From: Dromiciops gliroides
Lineage: Eukaryota > Chordata > Mammalia > Microbiotheria > Microbiotheriidae
NCBI RefSeq assembly: GCF_019393635.1
Contig: NC_057866.1
Location: 123,565,897 to 123,629,896 of the forward strand
DNA: 64,000 nucleotides
Reading direction: 5' to 3'
Shown: positions 23,143 to 34,564 of the stretch, one piece after another
Layout of the letters: each line of letters opens with the position of its first letter
Position numbering within the stretch: the first letter of the stretch is position 1
Program-made: the position numbers and the translations under genes
Notes under the pieces: generated by a model
Seen by the model: only the letters and a program-made list of their open reading frames with translations
Database searches by the model: none
Told to the model about the DNA's origin: nothing

Positions 23143-23389
23143 TGACAACTCTGGATTTACATGAGCCAGGTTCAATTTTTGAGGGCTTCACTCTCCAATA
23201 AGCCTTTTTTAACCTATTCTGTCACGTGGGATGTCACCTGGGAAAATCCAACTTTGGTTCATTTTGCCTATCATGCCGGGCCTCCCTAGGAACATCAGAG
23301 TTTAGTTTGTGCCAAAGTCTCTACCAAAAAAGATTCCTAGTCTCTCATGTAAACACTGAGGCTAACAAAACATTAAAAATAAGACTGGC

Positions 23390-23531
23390 AGGCAGCTAAC
23401 TGACACAGTGGATAACGCACTGGCCCTGGATTCAGGAGGACCTGAGTTCAAATCCAGCCTCAGACACTTGACACCTACTAGCTGTGTGACCCTGGGTAAG
23501 TCACTCAACCCTCATTGCCCTCCCCCCCCCC
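23390..23531 (+). mobile_element. WSINE1/MAR1-like SINE with poly-C tail
   Basis: Target duplication AATAAGACTGGC on both sides (23378-23389 and 23532-23543). The 3' end is a C run (TCCCCCCCCCCC) in place of poly-A. Confidence 0.9.
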
Positions 23532-23549
23532 AATAAGACTGGCTTTATT

Positions 23550-24470
23550 TAACCCACCCTACCTAAAAAGCAAACAAACAAACCTCCTATCTGAACCCAT
23601 TAGTAGTCCAGGCAATTCTCCCTCTTCAATAAGCCTCAGCTTCCCAGATATTTTTACGCCAGGTATTATATACTAGACTTATAATACCATCCTATAAAAC
23701 TCTCCTCCTCAAAGAGGAAGCATTATATGTTGCTAAAGAATCAAACAGTTCACTCCTCTGTGAAGCTTCACCTCACCCGGAGATCCATATGGTCCTTCAG
23801 ACTCATAATAGTCTGCCAGGTTTTAAAGCCTTCTAACCAAAGGAGAAAGTTCTTAGAGTCACCAAAGAGTTAACTCCTCTTCCTAGACCTGCACAGTCCA
23901 CATTACTCACAGTCCCAGTGAAAAGCTACCAAATTATGGCTCTTTCCCTAGGTCTGCCATTGCTCTAGAACTCTTCTCGGGGGTGCACTAGGCTTCTCCC
24001 AGGAATTCCTCCATAGTGCTTCCACTTCTACTGTGCTCCTGTTAACTTGTGTCCCTGCATTTCCTGGCTTGACCTAGGAATCTTTCACCATTCTCCTAAT
24101 GCGATCCCATCCATTCTCATCTCTGGGATCATTTAGTTTACTGGAAGCATCCACTGAATACACAGACTTCCCATCCAGGGAACTGAGTTTGAGTCTCCAT
24201 GTAGCCCTTTCCAAGGTTTCACAAAAAGAAGCAGGGCACAGAGTCCCTCTCTTCTTCCCTCTATCCAGGTTTACTAAATATGGTGACATGATTCGCTTTA
24301 GCATTGAAAAGGGTATATAACTAGCACCCTTCTTGTAAGCAGATCAGGGAATTATGTGCTATTATAAATGGGTTTGTGAAATATGAGTAATATCACTAGG
24401 TAGTCATAGTGAAAATGTTCAACAGTGTAATACAGACATTCATGAAAAATTTCATTTTATTTATATGTGT
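23550..24470. other. Intergenic, possibly old LTR-derived
   Basis: Unique-looking sequence, moderately GC, with no recognisable gene. The overlapping frames at 24074-24320 on both strands match nothing I know. Confidence 0.35.
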
Positions 24471-24800
24471 TGTAGGCACAGCTCTAAAGCTCACACCTTC
24501 TTAGTTCACGTGGCACTTCTGAGTCATTGAACAAAGGAGGTTTACTTTGTTCAAACAAGCAAGTATATAGAGTGAGGATACAATGTCTCTGTTTCTCTGG
24601 ACTCAGCCCTTTTGTCTCCATAAGAAACGTGTCTGGTCAGTACATCATCAAGGTATGGAGGTTCACACTGGTTGTAGGCAACCACCAAGTCTGAAGGGTA
24701 CCAACTACACCTAACTGGCATCTTTTATCTCCCCAGACCAGAATCTGGGGCTACCAAGGTTGTATGAGAAGACAAAGTCAGGAAACGGGGATTCTGAGTC
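24470..24800 (-). mobile_element. Possible LTR fossil
   Basis: The minus strand has a TATATAC-type string and GTAAACCTCC / CCAGACAC LTR-like composition. No end repeats were seen. Tentative. Confidence 0.2.
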
Positions 24801-24862
24801 AAGAAAACACTCGTCCTAAAAAAAGAAAAAGGAAAGAAAAAAGAAAGAAAACATTCGTCCTA
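24801..24862 (+). repeat. Tail-only retroposition scar
   Basis: AAGAAAACACTCGTCCTA at 24801-24818 is repeated with one change at 24845-24862. Only 26 A-rich bases lie between. This looks like a target duplication around nothing but a poly-A tail. Confidence 0.6.
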
Positions 24863-25063
24863 TCACATTAGGAAATAAATAATTGTATCTAATAAATTGG
24901 TCCTAATTATATTAGAAGTTATACTGAATGTTGGAAAATCCTGGTCCCAACTTACCTGGAACCTTAAAAAATGAGAATGTAACTTCTTCTGAAGCCAAAA
25001 TGAATGTCATAACATGCCACAATCAATCATCACTATTATTCAGATTTTTAAAATGTATATATA

Positions 25064-25220
25064 GGGTGCAGCTAGGTGGTGCACTGGATAGAGCATGTGC
25101 CCTGGATTCAAGAGGACCTGAGTTCAAATCCGACCTCAGACACTTAATAGTTGCTAGCTGTGTGACCCTGGGCAAGTCACTTAACCCCAATTGCCTCACC
25201 AAAAATAAATAAATAAATAT
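25064..25220 (+). mobile_element. WSINE1/MAR1-like SINE
   Basis: GGGTGCAGCTAGGTGGTGCA head, complete body, and an (AAAT)n tail that runs into a TA-rich stretch to about 25255. Confidence 0.85.
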
Positions 25221-25359
25221 ATTTTTATATATATATATATATAAAATAATTATATATTTTTAAAATCCAGACATAAAATTTCATCCCTGTAAGGAACTCC
25301 CACAAATACAGATCAATAGTCCCTGTAATGTAGAACTTTATAGTAACTTACAGTGTCAC

Positions 25360-25465
25360 TAAAAGTGAATGGCCCACATACTAGTATGTAAGAATCAGGA
25401 TTTGAATCCAGGTCACCCTGACTCCAAGACAAGCTCTCTATAAACTACACCATGCCATCTCAGAT
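25360..25465 (-). repeat. MIR-family fragment, reversed
   Basis: AATCAGGATTTGAATCCAGG, TCACCCTGACTCCAAGACAA, then ACTACACCATGCCATCTC. Confidence 0.6.
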
Positions 25466-26175
25466 GTCCTACACTCCCATCTTTTTTCCTTCCGTTTCTC
25501 TCCCCCAGTCACACGGAGAATTTGTCTGTTCTTATGGACAATCATTATACATTTGGTCCAATAAAGTTTTTCCAGATTGGTAGAGTAGAGCTATAAATAC
25601 ATTGATTCCAAATTTAAAAAAAACACAAAACATTCTATCCTATACGTTGGTAAAATGCTCCAAATAATAAAAGGGTCATTATGCCTATAAAGTGTTGTGT
25701 TTGTCTTAGCAAACAAACAACTCCCTGTTTTCATTCTATAGCAAAACAAGAACTGTTTCTCACTCCACATGATTAATGAAATTACTTTTGTCACCAGGTC
25801 CACACCAATCTCTTGATTTCCTTTTAGTTTCATCTTGATCATTGGTCTATGTCACAACTAATACAAAGATAACAATTAGAAACGTGATAGGCTCATCTGT
25901 ACCATCTTGCTACCTGAAGACTTCATTTGATATAACCTTGAAACAAAACTTCCTGGAGAAATGAGTATCAACTTACCAAGACTACAAGATTAAAGTAAGA
26001 CAACAAGGCTACCTCTCTTTTTTTCCTCTATGCAAAGGTAAACAAATAAGTAAATACTACCCAGAGTTGTATTCTGAGGCTTGGAGGTTTGTTTTTCATT
26101 TCCAAAAGTTATGCTTAATTGTGGATCTGCTATCTGGACAAAGATTTGTGTGCACATATCTTATAGGTAAATATC

Positions 26176-26216
<41 letters not shown>

Positions 26217-26560
26217 GATCTTAGGAAATGTGAGATAATTCAAAATTGATCTATGATCCCACCTCAGTTAGAACCAAACAGTAGTTCTCTTGCATTTTTG
26301 CTCTGTCTTGCTGGTAGAGCAAGATTTTAAAGGTGTATAGTCTTTTTCTTTTTTTTTTAAATTAGTGTAGCTTGTCAAGGAAAGATATTCCATTCTTTAT
26401 CTTTGCAAGCACACATGGGGTGTTAGCCATGCAATGTGACATCTTTTACATAGGAAGATGTCACCAGTAGCTCACACAATTATCTTTGAGTTGTTTTTCT
26501 GGTATAGGTAATGGATTTTTAATAGCTATGCGGCACCACCAGGTTTTAGAAAGATTCACA
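25466..26560. other. Intergenic, no gene seen
   Basis: Unique AT-rich DNA with a (CA)n run of about 18 units at 26179-26213. The 83-codon minus frame at 25591-25842 is not recognisable. Confidence 0.5.
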
Positions 26561-26564
26561 ATGT

Positions 26565-26755
26565 GTGTCATTGTGGTCGGGGAGTCAGGAGACGTGGGTT
26601 TTACGCCAAACCCTTCTACTAATTCATTGGCTTGCTTTAGGCAGGTCCCTTCACCTCTGGACCTCAGTTGTCCCTTGTAGAAAATGAAGACGTCAGACTG
26701 TAGAATCTCTAAGGTTCCTTCCAGTGTCCTTCTATTGCTCTATTTTTTATGGTTC
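26565..26755 (+). repeat. MIR SINE
   Basis: GGGAGTCAGGAGACGTGGGT, then GGCAGGTCCCTTCACCTCTG, AAAATGAAGACGTCAGACTG and CTAAGGTTCCTTCCAGTGTC follow sense MIR order. Confidence 0.65.
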
Positions 26756-26811
26756 TATTTTGTTGATCCAATTCTCATTAAGATAAATGTCATAGAGACA
26801 CATATGTGCAT

Positions 26812-26837
26812 ACACACACACACACACACACATACAC
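26812..26837. repeat. (CA)n microsatellite
   Basis: Imperfect CA run within intergenic DNA just before an L2 fragment. Confidence 0.85.
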
Positions 26838-26841
26838 ACAA

Positions 26842-27490
26842 GAAGGCTTTCTACAATCTGATTCCCACCTGCCTTTCCAGACTTATTTCCCATCAATCCC
26901 CTTCAGGCACACTGTGTTCCAGAAAAAACTGGTCTACTTGTTCTTCTGAGAACTTAGTACTCCATCTTCTATCTCCGTGCTTTTGTGCAGACTGTCCCTG
27001 ATGTGTGACAGGCACTCCTGCCTCGCTTTGGCTTTTGAGATTTCCAAGTTCCCTCCTTCATGTGTAAGTTCTGTTGCCAATTCCCACAGAAAACCTTTCT
27101 TGATTTCTCCTTCGACAATCCATTCATTCATTCAACACCTACTACATGCAAGATACTGTGCTAGACATTGGAGATAAAAGGACAAAAATGAAATTGTGCT
27201 TGCCTAAAGGAGCTTCCATTTTGAAATTCTTGGTTCTCCCTCCTTCCATCCCTCTCTCCCACCTTCTCTCCCTCCCTCTCTTCCTCTTCTCCCTCCTTCC
27301 TTCCTTCCCTCTCTTCCTCTCTCTCCTAAAATTACCTTCTCTTTACCTGTTCTCAACTATAAATTGGGTTTAGGTATTGTATCCCCTAGTAGAATGAGGT
27401 CCTGGAAGACAGAGACTGTTTTTCATTTTTGTCTTTGTAGCTCCAGTGCTTTGCTCACAATAGGTGCCTAATAAAGGTTTATTGAATTGA
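26842..27490 (+). repeat. L2 3' portion with interruption
   Basis: 26842-27115 matches L2 coding and 3' sequence (CTACAATCTGATTCCCACCT .. CAGAAAACCTTTCTTGATTT). 27370-27490 matches the L2 3' terminus (ACAATAGGTGCCTAATAAAG). Between them are a reversed L2 end (27121-27235) and a TCCC/TTCC-rich tract (27236-27330). Confidence 0.7.
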
Positions 27491-27775
27491 ATTCACTATT
27501 GATTGAGGTGTAACTTTAGTCTATGGCCATGGACAGAGAAAAACTAATTGTCTCATACAAAAATTCTGTTTGTGACCTTCACTAAAGTGGTACCATATTC
27601 AAACCAAATAGACCAAAAGACTTTTTTTTTTAAATCACAAATGTTGGTTTTGTGTACTTTCTGAAAAGAACAGACAACTCTATCTATCCCATCCTATAGC
27701 TCTGAAAAGAAGACTAATAATATTCTTCCACAGGGTCACAAAAATTTCTAAGTCACAGTGTTAAATAAAAAAAAA

Positions 27776-28010
27776 AGTTTCCAAGCCAAAAGAAAATAGG
27801 TTTATTGAGAGAGGGATCCTGTCTTACACTAAGGCTGGGTCTCAGGTCTGGAACCCAAAGACCCCGACTCTCAGGGACAGGCCAGTTTTGTTAGGTAGGT
27901 CCCCAAAAGATTACAGCAAGATCATTTGTCTCCCCATATACTGTTCCTAAAGTACCATCGTTGCTAAGTAACAAAGGCAAACACACACAAATCTTTAAAA
28001 TCTTTAAAAA
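27776..28010 (-). mobile_element. Possible LTR fossil fragment
   Basis: The minus strand reads CTCAATAAACCTATTTTC near its 3' side after a GC-richer U3-like part. No target duplication was found. Confidence 0.35.
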
Positions 28011-28149
28011 GAACATAGCATGCAGGGGTATGCTTCTTGAGTCGCCATCATCTGTGACATCCTATTTTTTAGGTACTTCTCTCTCACTTTTTTTGGGGGG
28101 GCCTTTTTTGTTGTTTTTATTGTCGTATATTTATTTGTTTGTTTGTGTA

Positions 28150-28487
28150 TTTTAATAATAAACATTTTTATTTATTGTTTTGGGTTCCAATTCTTATCCC
28201 TCCTTCCCTGCCTCCCCTACCCCTTCCCTGAAGCAGCAAACAATCATATATGGGTTATACATGTATGAGTATGTAAAACATTGCCATATTTGTCATTTTG
28301 TACAAGAAAACTTGATTAAAAGAACAAAAATGAAAGAAAGTGAAAAATAGCATGCTTCAGTCTGTTCCATCAATGTCAGTTCTTTCTTTAGAGGTGGGTA
28401 GCATATTTTATCAGTAGTCCTTTGGGATTGTCTTGGATCATTGTATTGTTGAGAATAGTCAAGTCATTCACAGTTCTTCTGTATCAC
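28150..28487 (-). mobile_element. LINE-1 extreme 3' end
   Basis: Parallel to 21550-21870: TAAACATTTTTATTTATTGT, pyrimidine tract, AATAGCATGCTTCAGTCTG and TTGTTGAGAATAGTCAAGTC. Truncated before ORF2. Confidence 0.85.
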
Positions 28488-28521
28488 TTTTAACAACTCT
28501 GATGGTTCATTCCATCTGTTT

Positions 28522-28678
28522 GTTTGTTTTTTTGTTGTTTTGGTTTTGGTTTTTTTGGTGAGGCAATTGGGATTAAGTGACTTGCCTAGTAAGTGTTAAG
28601 TGTCTGAGGCCGGATTTGAACTCAGGTCCTCCTGACTTCAGGGCCGGTGCTCTATCCACTGTGCCACCTAGCTGCCCC
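28522..28678 (-). mobile_element. WSINE1/MAR1-like SINE
   Basis: Duplication CATTCCATCTGTTT at 28508-28521 and 28679-28692. A short internal piece is missing from the tail half (CTTGCCTAGTAAGTG). Confidence 0.9.
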
Positions 28679-28692
28679 CATTCCATCTGTTT

Positions 28693-30300
28693 TTAGTAAT
28701 TGACCTTTATTCTGATTGGTGTATTCTAACCACAAGATGTTACTCAAAGCATTACCGGCTACTAAAGTGAAGTCTAAAATCACTTGGAAAGGAAAGAACT
28801 GGGGAAAATTTCACTCACAATAGTCAGCTTTATACCAGGAGGATATGATGAAAGGACAGTGGCAGCAGTTTGTACAGTCTCAAGACAGAAGAGAATGAAA
28901 GAAAACTAGTTACAATCCCCCTAGCAGGGAACACCAGGTTACTTGTGACAGCTATCTGCTAGCAAAACATAGTGATGCTCTATTCATCCAATGGAGGAAT
29001 AAGGGGATGCATCATCAGAGCTGCCTGATCCTCATCCAGAATATAAGTGTGTCAGTGCTAAAGATGTTAGTTTTCCAGAATGGGGGATGACTCTTGTTGA
29101 CAAGGATATCTACAAGTTTGCCTTTTTAAGAAGTATGTATTTTTATGGAGGTCTTGTTATTCAACAGTCTTAGTTTATAGCCAATAAATAAATAGCAATA
29201 ACATTTCCAGAATCTGACCTGCACTTTTATGGCATACTAAGTATATAAATGTTATGCTTGAAATGTCAAACATTGCAGTCTCCTAACAAAATATTGAAAA
29301 TCCATTCAGTAGAGTAGATGGGCATTTCAAACTATAGAAGTCCAGTATAATGATAAAAGTAGCACTTTTTTCTGAAGATGTTTGTCAATGCTCTAATAAA
29401 GAAAAAAAATGCAGATCTGAATTTTTTGAGTAATTTAAATTACCTTACAGGCTAACAGGGATAAGAAAAATGAGCTATTTTATGACTAATAATTCACCTG
29501 TTTGATACTGGGTAAAACATAAAACTTAACTAACCTTCAAATGGAACACACAAAACACAGTGCTGAACTCACACTGACTAATTTGTGCCAACTCATGGCC
29601 TCGTGGTAACAGAGGATGTGAGAGAGCTTCTATAACAAAGTCAAAGAAAGGAGAATATATGTTTTGAATGTGAGACATATATTTCTCCTTGCTTCACACT
29701 GTATTTCAGTTTCATCCAATGCACCAGCAGGTGTCCAACATTTGATAAGCACCAGATTGGGGAGGGGGGTGGCTGTTGAGGGGGGCAAGAAAGCACCAGA
29801 TATAACTAGTTGTAAGGGTAGGAATTGAATGAAGATATCAAGCAAATTATTTCACCCCACCTAAAGTAAGTGACAAAATCCTAAATTAATAACTTAAACG
29901 GATAATTTCTCAATCAATCATGCCTTTCAGACTAATTTTGGGAAAGTTCTTGATCAATTGGAGTGACTAAAACAGGAAGTGAATTTAATTGGGTAAAAAA
30001 ATTTGGTAACATCCTGTGGGGCGGGCATAAAACCAAGGAACTAGTTCAGAACCTGGAAGATTTGAGAAAGCTGAGAGGAGGAAGTATTTCAACTAAGCCT
30101 CTAAGAAGGAATCATTTGGGAAGGGGGCTGGGGAGACAGGCAGGGATCAGAGTTCAGGCCTCAGTTTATCTCAACACTTCTTTCTTCATCTTGACACGTG
30201 TGCTTTGAGGACATCCAAAGTGGACTTTGCATCTGTGTCCTAATCTCAAAGTTTATCATGATCCTTTTCCTAATGGTTAAGAAAAAAAGTTACACAATGA
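28693..30300. other. Intergenic, no gene seen
   Basis: Unique AT-rich sequence. Small frames at 29630-29845 and 29963-30208 have no recognisable product. Confidence 0.5.
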
Positions 30301-30304
30301 AAAC

Positions 30305-30858
30305 TGTTACAGGGAAATAGGTGGGGGTTTGGGACAGGGGTCCTTAGGAATTCCCCTTTAAAGAGTTACACCCTCTTACACACAAATCCAATTAGAATAA
30401 AATAATAGTTTATTTAGGCCTAGGGAAAGGAAACCAAGAAAGAAATCCTTGGACTTCTTCTCATGGGGAGAAGGCATGGCACAGAGAAATGGCTCTGAGA
30501 TACCTATCTCCTCGAGCAGGAGACAGACAGATAATTTTATAGAGGTCCGATAGTGGTCCGATGAGGTGATTGTTTGACTGTAGAAAGTTCTCCTATTGGG
30601 GGAGGACCATCCCCCACTAGTGGTGACTGGGGGAAGTTGGGTGAGGGGTGGCTCTGGATCTCTCAAGCCATCTCTCTGTTCCTCACACCACAAAGGCAGC
30701 AGCCACACCCAATCTTATCTCCCCAAAGGGTGGGGGAGAGTGGTTAGATGTGTTTGTCCTTGGGTTTAGTTTCTCAAGGAGAAGATTCTTTTGATTTACC
30801 CCACAAAACTTCTGGGGTACCCAGGGCCATTCAAATGAGGTACCCAGGCCCATAACGA
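30305..30858 (-). mobile_element. Solo LTR fossil, class I-like ERV
   Basis: TG..CA-type ends with a 4-base duplication AAAC on each side. It has a TATA-like CCTCTATAAAA, a polyadenylation signal CCTAAATAAAC and the R/U5 run GGATTTGTGTG. It is the same family as 54472-55008 on the other strand. No internal viral region remains. It is moderately diverged from its sister copy, so not recent. Confidence 0.8.
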
Positions 30859-31189
30859 AAACCAATATACAGTTTGGGAACCTTTGGCGTAGTTTATTAT
30901 AGCTGTGCAAGAGCTAATGCCATGGAAGATAGGAATGTTGTATTTAATGGAAACTACAGGTAGAAACTGAATGAACAAAGTGCCCTATAACCAAGCTGCT
31001 GGAAATGTTTTCAAAGCACAAAAGTCTCCTAAATTTTTAATAATATAGAGCTTTCACATCTCTCATCCAAAATATAGGATCTCCTTAGTAGTATAGTAGT
31101 ATTCTTCTCCATCGGACCCTTTACTGAAAGGGTCTCTGGATCCTTTTGAATAAACAATAACAAAAATAAAAACTAACAATTGTATAATG

Positions 31190-31400
31190 CTATATGGTCT
31201 GCAAAATGCTTCACATTTATCTCATGTGGTTGAAAAGTGTGTCTTTTTTATAGAATTTGTAAGAAAAGGATATTATCCCCATTTTACAGATGAAGAAACT
31301 AAAGCAGACAAAGATTAAGTGACTTACCCAGAGTCGCATAGTAGTGTCTAAAACTAGATTTGAACTCTAGACTTCCTGACTTGCAGCTCAGTACAGGATC
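31190..31400 (-). repeat. MIR SINE, reversed
   Basis: TATATGGTCTGCAAAATGCT, CCCCATTTTACAGATGAAGA and AGTGACTTACCCAGAGTCG are in the order of a reversed MIR. Confidence 0.7.
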
Positions 31401-31404
31401 CACT

Positions 31405-32275
31405 CGCATTTATTAAGTCTCTGGTATATGCCAGGCACTGTGTTGAATTGTGGGGATACAAAGAAAGGCAAAAACAAACAAACAAACAAAACTAGTCCCT
31501 GCTTTCAAAGAGTTTATTGTCTAATGGAAGACAACATGCAAACAACTGTGTACAAACAAAGTTCATACAGGATACAATGAAGATTAACAACAAAAGGAAG
31601 GCATTAGCATTAAGAGGAATCAGAACAAGACTTGAAGGAAGCCAGAGAAATTAGGAGGTCTAGAGATGAGGAAGGAAAAAGGTTCAGCCATGGGGAACAG
31701 CAAGTGAAAATGCCCAGAGTTGGAAAATGGATTGTCTAGTTCAAGGAACAGAAAGGGATCCACCACAGTGTAGATGAGGGAAGGGAGTGGGGGGGGCAAA
31801 GCCAGGTTATAGAGAACTTTAAACTCCAAACCAGATTCTTCAAATTTGATCCTAGAGGTAATAAGGAGCCACTCAAGTTGATAGGGCTATGGCATAGACA
31901 GACTTTAGCTTTAGGGAGGTGAATATCTAGCTGAATGGACTGGGAGACCAACCAGCAAACTATTGTAATAGTTCAGCTATAAGTTAATAAGGGACTAGAC
32001 CGTGGTAGTGTCAGAGGGGAAAAAAAGGACCTATTGGAAAGATGTCACAAAGGTAGAAATGACAGGACTTGACAACAGACTGGATATAGGGGTGAGATAA
32101 GAAAGAGTGAGAAGTCAGTGATGACACTTGGGTTTCAAACCTAGGTGGCTGAGAGAATGGTGACATCCTCCACAGTAACAGGGAAGTTTGGAAGAGGGGA
32201 GGATTTGGGGGAAAAGATAATGAGTTCAGTTTGGGGCATTATGAGTTTCAGATACTGATGAGACATCTTGTTATT
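31405..32275 (-). mobile_element. L2 LINE remnant (ORF2 C-terminal part and 3' end)
   Basis: The + strand starts with the reversed L2 3' end (CATTTATTAAGTCTCTGGTA..GCCAGGCACTGTG). The minus strand then reads decayed L2 ORF2 (C-terminal part) in several frames, for example SQSIQLDIHLPKAKVCLCHS. It parallels 34565-35475. Ancient, with many stops and shifts. Confidence 0.75.
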
Positions 32276-32334
32276 ATGCACCGGAGGTATGTATCTTCAC
32301 TCTAACAGAGGAAGAAAGGGAGGGAACAAGTGTT

Positions 32335-32565
32335 CATTGAGCACCTACTCTGTGCCAGGTCCTCTGCTAAGCACTTTACAAATATTATCTCATTTGATCC
32401 TCACAAAAACCCTGAAACATAGGTGTTGTTATTATCCCCACTTTAGAAATGAGATAACTGAGGCAAAGTTTAAATGACACAATAATTGTCTGAGGCTGGA
32501 TTTGAACTCGAGTCTTCTTGACTCATGCCCAGTCCTCTATACGATGTTCCACCAAGTGCCTCCAA
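32335..32565 (-). repeat. MIR-family SINE, reversed
   Basis: GAGCACCTACTCTGTGCCAG, ATTATCTCATTTGATCCTCA, GAGATAACTGAGGC and GAGGCTGGATTTGAACTCGA appear in order. Confidence 0.75.
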
Positions 32566-32884
32566 ATCAATGAATGATTTAAAATATATTCCTATGATAA
32601 TCTTTGTTACACAGGCCTCCCCCAAAGTCAGGCAGTGTTACATAATAAATAAAGCATTGGATTTGAAATCAGGAAGACATGGATAGAAGTATTTAAAAAT
32701 ACACATTTCATGAATTATCCTCTCTCCTGTCCATAAGCATTCCATTTCTGTCACCAAGTCTTTTGTGTCCCAAGCTCTTCAAACATCTGGGCACCTTCCA
32801 TTCCCACCACCAAACCACTGCAAAAGGACAAATCTATTTCTTTTCTTAACCAGCCAAAATATATTTCTCTCCCTCATCTCTGCC

Positions 32885-33125
32885 AGGTTCTAGAGGCAGC
32901 ATGGAGTTAGGGACAGAATGCTAGACTTGGAGACAGGAAGACCCAAGTTCAAATCTTGCTTCAGACACTCTCTAGCTGTGTGACCCTGACCACTTAACTT
33001 CTCTCAGCCTCAGTTTCCTCATCTGGAAAGTGAAGATATCACCTACTTCATAGGATTGAAATAATGTCTATAAAGTGCTTTGCAAACATTAAAGTGCTAT
33101 ATAAATGAGCATTGTTGTATTTGTT
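32885..33125 (+). repeat. MIR SINE, near full length
   Basis: GAGGCAGCATGGAGTTAGGG, CAAGTTCAAATCTTGCTTCA, TAGCTGTGTGACCCTGACCA, CAGTTTCCTCATCTGGAAAG and AAAGTGCTTTGCAAACATTA show all MIR segments. Confidence 0.85.
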
Positions 33126-33214
33126 TTTATTAGACAGGAAAAAAGAAATACTCCTTTAATAACTATGAATTCACTAACACGGCTGGAATGCATTTCCTCT
33201 TCAATCACTGCCTT

Positions 33215-33515
33215 TTAGAATCCTCTTCATTCTAGGCTTCGATCAAGTGCCTCTTTCTCTATGAAGCTTTCTGTGATTCTCCCTCTCCCACGCACTTGAA
33301 AGAAAGCATTCTCACTCTCCTTACATTTTCCTAGCAGAGATGGGTTGTTTCCATCTCCCTCTAGCTTGTATAATGTATAACTTATGGTCATACATTTTCA
33401 CCAAATACAATGTAAGTACAAGGGTGTTATCCTTCAACTGTAGCCATAGCCTGGAGCATGAAGCTTTATACAAAGCAGAAAGCTAATAAATGTTTGTTGA
33501 ATTCAGGTCCTCTGG
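33215..33515 (+). repeat. L2 3' end
   Basis: AGCTTTCTGTGATTCTCCCT and, at the end, GCTAATAAATGTTTGTTGAA. The middle is diverged. Confidence 0.65.
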
Positions 33516-34074
33516 CAAAGTCTCTCTACAAACTGATTCTGGAAACACGAAGCCTGATTTCCTATTCTGAAATCCAGTTACGACTTTCAGAGCACAGAAA
33601 TCTGAGGAGGGTATCCCCAGCCACATTCTCAAACCTTAACCCCTTCTAAAACAGTTTATGAGAATTTGCAAAATAAATGGAGTCCTACATTTTTTTGGTA
33701 ATTGTCATGGCTGTCAGCCTTTAGGTACCAAAGCATCACTTGTGACAGGGTTTATCAAATACTTCCTGTTAATGTGTAATGTCACCATAGTACCTAGTAT
33801 TTTCCATTTAATCCTATCAAAGATCTTGTGCTTTGTTGATTTATTAAGCCGAAAAAAGACCTCCAGGGTCTTTGAGGTTACAGATTTTTTCATTTTGTGG
33901 GTAATATTTCTATCTTTAGGAACTAACACTGCATTGAACAGGTATTTAATAAATATTGAATTTGAAATCAGTTTCTATGATCTTTATTTAGAGAGATACT
34001 GAGTAGCTTTGAATAAATGCAGCAGATAAGGAAAGAGCAAAGGAGAAAAATGTTACTTTTTAAAAATGCTTTTC

Positions 34075-34185
34075 TTCAGGAGGACCTGAGTTCAAATCCG
34101 GCCTCAGACACCTGACACATACTAGCTGTGTGACCCTGGGCAAGTCACTTAACCCTAATTTCCCTACCCAAATAAAAAAAAAGGA
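34075..34185 (+). mobile_element. 5'-truncated WSINE1/MAR1-like SINE
   Basis: Starts inside the element at TTCAGGAGGACCTGAGTTC, so it lacks the A box. Duplication AAAAATGCTTTTC at 34062-34074 and 34186-34198 proves truncation at insertion. Confidence 0.9.
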
Positions 34186-34564
34186 AAAAATGCTTTTCAG
34201 TGGAAAAAATTGGATCATAACCATCAGCAACAACACTGCTTTAAAACAAAAAGCTTTATTGATGCCTTTTGTTTTTACTTCCCAATCATTTCCAGATATA
34301 CCCCTGGCATCACCCTAGCCTAAGCCTTCCCTTATATCAAAGAAAAAGAGTCAAGAAACTGACCCAGAGACTTAGCCATCTGACATTTATCACATTATTG
34401 TCAAGATTGGTCATTTTAATTATATCATATTCATTTCCTTTATTGTACAACAACAACTCTTTAAAGTTATCAACTAAATCACAGAGGGGTTAGGATCTGT
34501 ATTTGTGGAAGAAGAGCCCATACTGACAAACTTACAAATCTTTGCAGTATTCAAGGATCTGTAT

